From positions 1 to 47,679 of the forward strand of contig JARXAJ010000047.1 in NCBI GenBank assembly GCA_029865965.1: a stretch of 47,679 nt of DNA, in the 5' to 3' direction. Made by a program: the position numbers and the translations under genes. The notes below the pieces were generated by a model, which saw only the letters and a program-made list of their open reading frames with translations, did no database searches and was not told where the DNA came from. How positions within the stretch are numbered: position 1 is the stretch's first letter; the number at the start of each line of letters is the position of its first letter. Of this stretch, positions 41,735 to 47,679 are shown piece after piece. The stretch is from Aquabacterium sp. (GTDB taxonomy: Bacteria > Pseudomonadota > Gammaproteobacteria > Burkholderiales > Burkholderiaceae_C).

Positions 41735-42344
41735 GGGGTTGGCGCAGCGCACCTGGGGCGCGGCAAAGCACATCAGGCAAGGCCGGTGGGCCAAGCAAGC
41801 GGCGGTCCTGGAGCCGGTTGGCGCCCGCGGGTGCCTGCGTATCGCGCGAGTAGCGCGAATCGCCCATGGTCAGCTTTTCCGCCTGACCGCGCAGTGCGGT
41901 AACGAACTTGGGGTGTCAACAAGCGCGCTCCAGGATTGATGCGGATTTTTGGGCAGTGAGTGCAGGCCGAGAGCCACCCGCCAGCACGGAATCGAACGGC
42001 CGGGCGTTGTTCGGCCGACCTGAAACCAGACGCGATGACTTCCTGCTGGAGGACCGCGGCGGTGCAGAGGCGGCCATGCCCATGGATGCCGTCCAGGGCT
42101 TCTCTTTGCTTCCAACTGCACCTGGTCCACACCGGGATGGCCAGTCACGCCGAGCGCGACGCTGATCGGGCTGAAGTTGTTCTTCGACACCACCTTGGGT
42201 CGCATCAGCCCGATGGCCCGGATGCAGCCGATAAAACTGCCCAGCTGAGCAGGGCAAGGGGGCCGGACTTCGGCGCTTTCACGCCGTTGTCACAGTTGAT
42301 ACCTACCGTCCGAACAATTCAAAAGTGTTGAAAAGGGCCCGGAC
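41735..42344. other. 610-base gap with no recognisable gene
   Basis: Minus-strand frames of about 110 residues are open here, but three overlapping frames are equally open and none shows a family motif, so they look like high-GC chance frames. The last 80 bases should hold the promoter of the phytase-like gene. Confidence 0.45.
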
Positions 42345-44687
42345 ATGTCTTTTCCCCGTTTTCATCAAATTGCGCTGGCCCTCGCTGCCGCCGCGGCCGT
42401 GACCCTGGCCGCCTGTGGTGGCAATGACGACACCGCGCCCGCCAGCGGCGTGATGCCCTCTGCGCCAGATGCCACGATGCATTTCAATCGGCTGTCCACC
42501 TTCACCATCTGCACGCAGCTGGGGTCGTCTTGTGAATCGGCTACCCCCGTCAACGCCGAGATCGTGGCTGCCAGCAGCGACGGCATGACGCTGATCTACA
42601 CCAGCGGACTCAGCGGGCAGATTGGCTTTGTTGACATCACCAACCCCGAAGCCCCGGTGGGTCTGGGCTCCATGGCCATGGGCGGCGAGCCCACCTCTGT
42701 GGCGGTGGTGGGCGCCTACGCCCTGGTGGCGGTGAACACCTCGCCCTCGTTTTTGGCCCCCGCGGGCAAGCTGGTGGTTGTCAATATCGCCACCCGCACC
42801 GTGGTGACCGAGCTGGACCTGGGCGGTCAGCCCGACTCAGTGGCCGTGAGCAAAGATGGCCGCTATGCCGCCATTGCCATGGAAAACGAGCGCGATGAAA
42901 GCGTCAATGGCGGCGCCATACCCCAGCTGCCGGCAGGCAGCCTGGCCATCATCGACCTGGTCGGTGCGCCCACCGCCTGGACCCGTCGCAACGTCAGCCT
43001 GGCCGGCATTGCTGCCCTGTACGGCAGCGACCCGGAGCCCGAGTACGTCGCCATCAACGACGACAACATCGCCGTCGTCACCCTGCAGGAAAACAACCAC
43101 CTCGTGCTGGTGAACCTGGCCACGGGTGCGGTCAGTGGTCAGTTTTCAGCGGGTAGCGTCACGCTTGAAGGGGTGGACCTCACCGACGAGCGGCCCAACC
43201 TCATCCAGTTCAACCAGACCCAGACCAACCGCCTGCGTGAACCTGACGGCGTGACCTGGGTCTCCAAGACCCGCTTTGCCACCGCCAACGAAGGTGACCT
43301 GTCCGGCGGCAGCCGTGGTTTCACCATCTTCAACAGCGACGGCACGGTGGCCTACGACGCTGGCATGGACCTGGAATACCGCCTCGCCCGCATCGGCCAC
43401 ACCAATGACCGCCGCAATGACGCGAAGGGCAACGAGGCCGAGAACGTCGCCTTTGGCCGCTTTGGCAGCACCGACTACCTGTTTGTCGCGTCCGAGCGCT
43501 CCAGCGTCGTGGCCGTGTACGACATGAGCCAGCCCACCGCGCCGGTGTACAAGCAGGCGCTGCCCGGTGCCCTCAGCCCCGAGGGGCTGGTCACCATCCC
43601 GTCGCGCGGCCTCATCATCTCGGCCAGCGAGCTGGACGACCGCAGCCTGCCGGCCCGTGCCGCCATCAACATTTACGGCTACCAAAAGGCCGCCGCCAAC
43701 TACCCCACCCTGCAGTCGGCTGACCGCAGCGACGGCAAGCCCATCCCCTGGGCAGCCATGTCTGGGCTGGTGGCTGCCACTGGTGGCAGCACTGTCTACG
43801 CGGTGGACGACAGCTTCTTCCGCGCCAACCGCATCTTCACCATCGACGTGGGCGTCACGCCTGCTGTCATCCGCAACGAACTGCGCATCACCGATGCCAA
43901 TGACGTGCTGCGCAGCTTTGGCGCCACGCTGCCCGCTGCGGCTGACAACCAGGCCTTTGACCAGGTTGACGTCAACGCCATGATCAACAGCGACAAGACG
44001 GTGAACCTGGACCCCGAAGGCATCTCCCTGGCCAGCGCGGGCGGGTTCTGGATCGCCTCAGAAGGCGCGGGATCAAAAACCGCCTACGAAACCGGCCGCA
44101 ACATCACCTCTGCCAACCTGCTGCTGCGCGTGTCTGCCACGGGCGTGATTCAAGAAGTCATTGCACTGCCGGATGCCGTGAACGCCCTGCAGGCCCGCTA
44201 CGGCTTTGAAGGTGTGGCCGAGTCGGGCGGCAAGCTGGTCGTGGCCATGCAGCGCGCCTGGCTGGGCGAGACCCAGCCCCGTATCGCCGTGTTCGACCTG
44301 ACGGCCCGCACCTGGCAGTTCCACTTCTACCCGCTGGACCCAGCGGTGTCGCCCAACAGCGGCTGGGTGGGCCTGTCAGAGATCACCGCCCTGGGCAACA
44401 ACCGCTTCTTGGTCGTCGAGCGCGACAACCAAGCCGGCCCAGATGCCCGCGTCAAGCGCCTCTACCGCATTGACCTGACCGGCGCGGCCGACGGCGCCAC
44501 CCTGCGCAAAACCCTGGTGCGCGACCTCATGCCCGACCTGCGCGCCAGCAAGGGCCCGGTGCTGGAAAAGATCGAAGGCCTGGCCGTGCTGGCCAGCGGC
44601 GACGTCATGTTTGTCACCGACAACGACGGTGTCAACGACAACAGCGGAGAAACCCAACTGGTGCGGCTGGGCAAGATCCTGAACTGA
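42345..44687 (+). CDS. Phytase-like/esterase-like beta-propeller lipoprotein
   Basis: A 780-aa predicted lipoprotein: signal peptide MSFPRFHQIALALAAAAAVT, lipobox LAAC with Cys about residue 24. The N-terminal two thirds are beta-propeller-like (repeating pattern such as DSVAVSKDGRYAAIAMEN, DGVTWVSKTRFATANEGDLS, NVAFGRFGSTDYLFVASERS). The C-terminal part (NLDPEGISLASAGGFWIASE, RYGFEGVAESGGKLVVAMQR, NRFLVVERDNQAG, EKIEGLAVLASGDVMFVTDN) is the family called 'esterase-like activity of phytase'. Likely exported and anchored to a membrane, acting on phosphate esters or similar substrates. Alone on the plus strand with its own promoter. Confidence 0.85.
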   Translation: MSFPRFHQIALALAAAAAVTLAACGGNDDTAPASGVMPSAPDATMHFNRLSTFTICTQLGSSCESATPVNAEIVAASSDGMTLIYTSGLSGQIGFVDITNPEAPVGLGSMAMGGEPTSVAVVGAYALVAVNTSPSFLAPAGKLVVVNIATRTVVTELDLGGQPDSVAVSKDGRYAAIAMENERDESVNGGAIPQLPAGSLAIIDLVGAPTAWTRRNVSLAGIAALYGSDPEPEYVAINDDNIAVVTLQENNHLVLVNLATGAVSGQFSAGSVTLEGVDLTDERPNLIQFNQTQTNRLREPDGVTWVSKTRFATANEGDLSGGSRGFTIFNSDGTVAYDAGMDLEYRLARIGHTNDRRNDAKGNEAENVAFGRFGSTDYLFVASERSSVVAVYDMSQPTAPVYKQALPGALSPEGLVTIPSRGLIISASELDDRSLPARAAINIYGYQKAAANYPTLQSADRSDGKPIPWAAMSGLVAATGGSTVYAVDDSFFRANRIFTIDVGVTPAVIRNELRITDANDVLRSFGATLPAAADNQAFDQVDVNAMINSDKTVNLDPEGISLASAGGFWIASEGAGSKTAYETGRNITSANLLLRVSATGVIQEVIALPDAVNALQARYGFEGVAESGGKLVVAMQRAWLGETQPRIAVFDLTARTWQFHFYPLDPAVSPNSGWVGLSEITALGNNRFLVVERDNQAGPDARVKRLYRIDLTGAADGATLRKTLVRDLMPDLRASKGPVLEKIEGLAVLASGDVMFVTDNDGVNDNSGETQLVRLGKILN

Positions 44688-44696
44688 CCTTGGCCG

Positions 44697-44913
44697 AGAA
44701 GCGGCAGCGAGGTCTCGATGTGCAGCTTCTCAGGCGGGGTGGTGCCTGGCGTGTTGGTGCACAGCTCCAACGGCGGAGCGTCGCGCAGCGACGCACCGCT
44801 GCTGGGCAGCCAGTCGCGGTAGGTGGCAGCCCAGCATTGATGCGGCGTGGTGTGGGGCCAATGTGGCTGAACACCGCAAAACGCCCGGTGCCGGTTTCCC
44901 TTCGGGCTGTCAC
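44697..44913 (-). pseudogene. Fragment of an AraC/GyrI-like effector-binding domain
   Basis: On the minus strand one frame reads GRFAVFSHIGP, then after a frame change near 44845 another reads HQCWAATYRDWLPSSGASLR, DAPPLELCTNTPGTTPPEKL and HIETSLPL. Together these follow the GyrI-like (AraC C-terminal) domain order: RYAVF-H-GP, ATYRDWLP-SG, DAP-LE-Y, TPPE-L-TEI-LPL. No helix-turn-helix part remains upstream. So this is a frameshifted, truncated regulator relic. The bases from 44914 to 45040 hold nothing recognisable. Confidence 0.6.
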
Positions 44914-45040
44914 TTTCAGACTTTCATGTCGTCATCGTGCCACTGACAACACCTCAGATCTTTCGCGGCTCAAAGTTGAAGCGATCACGCACATGATGCC
45001 CTCGAGCCATGGCGGCCGAACCGGACAAACCGCCGCCGAT

Positions 45041-45463
45041 TCAGCCCCCGCCGCTGCTCATCAGCGCAGGCAAGACGAACGCGAAGGCCGCGCCAATGGC
45101 CAGCAGCAGCAACGAGACCCCGTAGACCACCAGTGACCAGCGCCGTGTGCGAAGGCAGGCTGCACGCAGATCTGGGTCCAGCGGGCAGGGCGCTGTGCGG
45201 TTGCGCCACTGCAGCACACCGCCGGCCAGCATCAACACGCTGGCCGTGCCGAATACCCAGCCCTTGTGCTCGCTGAGCCACACGATCTGCGGCACGGCCG
45301 CCACCAGCCCCGACAGCGCTGCGCCAGCGCCCAACATCACCAGCAGGGCCGGTAGCGCGCAGCACACCAGCGTGCCAGAGCTTGCCAGCAGTGACAGCCA
45401 GGCCGAAAACGCCGACTGCCGCAACTCGGTGCGCCCGTCGCCCGCGTGCGCGAGCGGCGTCAT
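45041..45463 (-). CDS. MerT-like membrane transport protein
   Basis: 140 aa with three to four membrane helices. After a short leader comes SLLASSGTLVCCALPALLVM with the vicinal Cys pair typical of MerT-type helices, then LGAGAALSGLVAAVPQIVWL, GWVFGTASVLMLAGGVLQW and a last helix near the C-terminus. A second Cys pair, in CPLDPDLRAACLR, lies in the loop between helices 3 and 4. Together with the HMA protein encoded 24 bases upstream this suggests uptake or handling of a thiophilic metal (Hg, Cu or similar). Start ATG 45463. Confidence 0.7.
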   Translation of the reverse strand: MTPLAHAGDGRTELRQSAFSAWLSLLASSGTLVCCALPALLVMLGAGAALSGLVAAVPQIVWLSEHKGWVFGTASVLMLAGGVLQWRNRTAPCPLDPDLRAACLRTRRWSLVVYGVSLLLLAIGAAFAFVLPALMSSGGG

Positions 45464-45486
45464 GCGGCCCGCACCCGACGGGCTCT

Positions 45487-45849
45487 TCACTTGGGCTTCA
45501 TCTCGGCGCGAATCGCCGCCACCGTCTGCGGCACCGGCTGCGTGGCCGTGACTTCGTAGCCGGCCTCGACGATCTCGGCCCTGACCTTGGCAACGTCGAT
45601 GCTCTTGCCTGGCTTGGGCTCCACCGCCACGACCTTTTGCGCCAGGTTGATGTACAGCGGCCCGGTCTCGCTCATCTTGGTCAGGCGCTTCTCGATGCCC
45701 TGCGCACAGAACGCGCAGACCATGCCGTTGACCGCGAACTTGACGGTGCCGGCGTCGCCGGCGGCTGCACCCGGCGCGGGGGTCTGGGCCAGCGCGGCCA
45801 GGCTGGCGGTGCCGAGGGCGAGTGCGAGTGCGGTGAGGATCTTCTTCAT
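45487..45849 (-). CDS. Periplasmic heavy-metal-binding (HMA) protein, MerP-like
   Basis: 120 aa. A signal peptide (MKKILTALALALGTASLAAL, cleavage after LAALA) followed by an HMA fold: VKFAVNGMVCAFCAQGIEKR with the C-x-x-C metal site, then VAVEPKPGKSIDVAKVRAEI and AGYEVTATQPV. A good ribosome site AGGAGAT precedes the ATG. It forms a pair with the MerT-like gene downstream. The IS3 element ends less than 50 bases upstream of its ATG, so its natural promoter may have been replaced. Confidence 0.88.
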   Translation of the reverse strand: MKKILTALALALGTASLAALAQTPAPGAAAGDAGTVKFAVNGMVCAFCAQGIEKRLTKMSETGPLYINLAQKVVAVEPKPGKSIDVAKVRAEIVEAGYEVTATQPVPQTVAAIRAEMKPK

Positions 45850-45897
45850 GGGGGATCTCCTGGAGGGCGGCGCGCGTCAAGGGGGTTGTCGCCTCAT

Positions 45898-46989
45898 TCA
45901 TGCAGCCAGAGGCTGTTTATCGTGGCTTTCCAGATGCGCCGCAACGACCGAGTCGCGTTCCGGGTTGAGGGTGACGGCGCCGATGGGAGCCCAGTTGCGC
46001 GTGTCGCGTGACCAGCGTGCTGGATTGCGTTGCCGAGCCTGCTGGTACAGCGCGTGGCGGGCAGCCAGGATGGCGACATCGCGTCCGTCGCGGCGCTCGG
46101 CGGGGCTGACGTAGCGGATGCCGCTGTGATGGTGCTCGACGTTGTACCAGTGCACGAATTCGATGGCCCAGGCCCGTGCATCGTCGAGGGTGGCGAAGCC
46201 CTTGGCGGGGAACTCGGGGCGGTACTTGGCGGTGCGAAACAGCGACTCGGCATAGGCGTTGTCGTCGCTGACGCGGGGACGCGAATACGAGGGCTTGATG
46301 CCCAGCCAATACAGCATCGTCAGCACCGTGGTGGCCTTCAGCGTCGAGCCGTTGTCGCCGTGCAGCACCGGCTTGCCCGGCATGCTGGCGATGCCCTCGG
46401 CCAGCGCCGTGCGCCGCACCAGGTGCGCGGCGTGTTCAGAGTCGTCAGTGGCGTGTACCTCCCAGCCCACGATCTTGCGGCTGTACAGGTCCAGGATCAG
46501 GTACAGGTAGAACCATTGCCCGAGCACCAGGGTGGGCAGGTAGGTCATGTCCCAGCACCAGACCTGGCGCGGGGCGCTGGCGATGTGGGTGGTGGGCGGG
46601 CGCACCTTCCTGGGCGCCTTGGCACGGCCACGGTGAGCGTTCTGGCCATGCTCGCGCAGCACGCGGGCGAAGCTGGACTCGCTGGCCAGGTACACACCCT
46701 CGTCGGCCAGCTTGGGCACGATGCGTGCCGGCGGCACATCGGCAAATCGCGGCTCGTTGGCCACGGCAAGTACCTCAGCGCGCTCGGCAGGGGTGAGCGC
46801 GTGGGCAGGTGCCGGGCGATGCGCCCCAGGCCTGCGGTCGCCCGCTGTGAGGCCTTCGCTGGCCTTCCAGCGCTGCAGGGTGCGCAAGTCGATGCCTGCG
46901 GTGTCGCAGGCCAGGTGCAGGCGGGCACCGGCGGCGTGCGCGGTGTGGATGCCCAGGGCAAGGGTTGAGCGATCTTCGAGGCTGATCAT
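45898..46989 (-). CDS. IS3-family transposase, OrfB (DDE)
   Basis: 363 aa. The DDE triad can be read as Asp in VWCWDMTYLPTL, Asp in VLHGDNGSTLKA and Glu in SDDNAYAESLFRTAKYRPE, with the usual spacing of about 35 between the last two. Other family signs are LYSRKIVGWEVH, FVHWYNVEHHHSGIRYVSP and the N-terminal helical DNA-binding part (LRTLQRWKASEG). The ATG at 46989 overlaps the OrfA stop (ATGA). Frame intact, so the element may be active. Confidence 0.92.
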   Translation of the reverse strand: MISLEDRSTLALGIHTAHAAGARLHLACDTAGIDLRTLQRWKASEGLTAGDRRPGAHRPAPAHALTPAERAEVLAVANEPRFADVPPARIVPKLADEGVYLASESSFARVLREHGQNAHRGRAKAPRKVRPPTTHIASAPRQVWCWDMTYLPTLVLGQWFYLYLILDLYSRKIVGWEVHATDDSEHAAHLVRRTALAEGIASMPGKPVLHGDNGSTLKATTVLTMLYWLGIKPSYSRPRVSDDNAYAESLFRTAKYRPEFPAKGFATLDDARAWAIEFVHWYNVEHHHSGIRYVSPAERRDGRDVAILAARHALYQQARQRNPARWSRDTRNWAPIGAVTLNPERDSVVAAHLESHDKQPLAA

Positions 46990-47459
46990 TCGGCCTCGCC
47001 CATGTTGAAGATCGCCCCGACTTTTTTTGACAGCACCAGCAAGGCTGCGGTCTCGGCCAGCGCGCGGTCCTTGCGCAAGAGCTCGCGCTCGAGCTCCTTG
47101 ATGCGCCGACGCGCGGCTTGCGTCTGCAGTGGACTGGCCCGGGCCTCGCCGGGCTCGGCCAGGGCCTGGGTGGCGCTTGTGCGCCAAGCAGCCAACTGCT
47201 GGACATAGGTGCCATGCGCGCGGCACCAGGCGCTCTTGCTGGCCTCGTCCATGACAGCCGTTGTCAGCACCGCATCGAAGCGCGCCGCGGCCGTCCACAC
47301 CTGTTCGCGGGCCGGCTTGGCCAGCGCATCGCTGCGCCAGCGCTCCAGCGTCGAGACACCGATGCCGACGTCACGCGCGACGGCTTCCAACGCCGCGCTC
47401 TCGGGCGGCAGCAACCGTGCCACCGCTCTGTTCTTGAAGGTCAGTCCGTAACGTGCCAA
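46986..47459 (-). CDS. IS3-family transposase, OrfA
   Basis: 157 aa. N-terminal helix-turn-helix (YGLTFKNRAVARLLPP, then VARDVGIGVSTLERWRSDAL) and a C-terminal leucine-zipper-like coiled coil (RRRIKELERELLRKDRALAE), the standard OrfA layout. Its last bases overlap the start of OrfB. Probably expressed from an IS promoter just upstream (about 47460-47500). Confidence 0.9.
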   Translation of the reverse strand: MARYGLTFKNRAVARLLPPESAALEAVARDVGIGVSTLERWRSDALAKPAREQVWTAAARFDAVLTTAVMDEASKSAWCRAHGTYVQQLAAWRTSATQALAEPGEARASPLQTQAARRRIKELERELLRKDRALAETAALLVLSKKVGAIFNMGEAE

Positions 47460-47679
47460 TGTGTTCTCTCATCCATCGCCCCCTGTTGTTGAACAGGGTC
47501 AAGACCTGCGCGAAATCGCTGCGGCACCAGGCTGTGGACTTGTGGACGATGCGCTGGCGCGCACCGGCGGGCTTGCCGTGGACAACGCTGCGCGTTGACC
47601 ACCGCGCCAGCCTTCGACCACAACCCCACAGCCTCCTACCACTACCTGTGAGCCTGAACCCTCAGATGCAAGACCTATC

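Larger units (their letters stand above)
45898..47459 (-). mobile_element. IS3-family insertion sequence (minimum extent)
   Basis: Covers orfA and orfB; the true ends lie outside these limits. Left end must fall between 45850 and 45898. On the right, GGCGATGG/AACAACAGGGGG-type sequence at about 47475-47500 weakly mirrors GGGGGTTGTCGCC at 45880-45892, so terminal inverted repeats may be there, but I could not define them or a target duplication. The remaining bases to 47679 show no gene. Confidence 0.7.

Noticed and set aside
41916-42257. Minus-strand frame of 113 codons upstream of the phytase-like gene
   Set aside because: Two other frames are open over the same bases and none has motif, signal peptide or ribosome site; likely a high-GC chance frame.
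42285-42320. Possible Pho box (GTTGTCACAGTTGATAC) before the phytase-like lipoprotein
   Set aside because: Only one half resembles the CTGTCAT unit; the second half does not match, so phosphate regulation is not supported.
1-47679. CRISPR arrays, tRNA or rRNA genes
   Set aside because: No regularly spaced repeats and no cloverleaf or ribosomal RNA segments were seen on reading either strand.

Overview
The window looks like a chromosomal segment of a high-GC betaproteobacterium of the order Burkholderiales (the Rubrivivax/Leptothrix/Ideonella-type lineage is my guess). The grounds are strong G/C third-position use in most genes, the SOS-type umuDC pair, a Kdo-dependent (group 2 type) kps capsule locus and a compact pxpABC operon. 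An IS1595-type transposase is cut by the left edge and an IS3-type element lies at the right edge.

Layout. (1) 1-5 kb: partial IS1595 transposase, a Lon-substrate-binding-domain protein, a umuDC operon behind a LexA-box-like site, and a hybrid sensor kinase on the other strand. (2) 5.2-10.4 kb: a visibly more AT-rich stretch with topoisomerase IB, a 57-aa basic protein, a phenolic acid decarboxylase, a histidine-rich protein built of three 56-residue repeats, and a four-helix membrane protein flanked by two diverged copies of one small domain family, the first of which is frameshifted. (3) 10.4-12.4 kb: degraded DNA with a multiply frameshifted tyrosine-recombinase pseudogene. (4) 12.4-34.5 kb: the capsule region. 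A plus-strand lipoprotein-OMP-kpsS unit converges on a 14-gene minus-strand operon (kdsD-kpsM-kpsT-kpsE-kpsD-GT2-...-kpsC) in which most junctions overlap by a few bases. KdsD makes the Kdo precursor arabinose-5-phosphate. KpsC and KpsS build the Kdo linker on lipid, KpsMT exports the chain across the inner membrane, and KpsE/KpsD carry it through the periplasm and outer membrane. The genes between kpsD and kpsC (a double-GT2 protein, two GT-B-like proteins, two related alpha/beta hydrolases, an AlgX/AlgJ-like SGNH protein and uncharacterised proteins) presumably build and modify this strain's particular polysaccharide. (5) 34.9-41.7 kb: a DUF4287/DUF5655 protein, then an operon coding for a two-subunit ThDP decarboxylase, an SDR dehydrogenase, a VOC protein, PxpA-B-C and a possible small eighth gene, and a DUF4126 membrane protein. 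(6) 42.3-47.5 kb: a phytase-like/esterase-like lipoprotein, a fragment of an AraC/GyrI-type regulator, a MerT/MerP-like metal-transport pair, and the IS3-family element.

Most notable: the UmuD homologue aligns without gaps to E. coli UmuD from the cleavage site to the catalytic lysine, yet has Ala at the catalytic Ser position, Arg at the catalytic Lys position and Ile at the P1 position of the cleavage site. It should be unable to self-cleave. Other points worth attention are the shared GW...RPDV...GF module in three capsule-cluster proteins, the truncated hydrolase paralogue next to its full-length relative, the 56-residue repeat protein, and the ThDP/SDR/VOC/PxpABC operon of unknown substrate. 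All function calls rest on reading motifs by eye; no database search was run.
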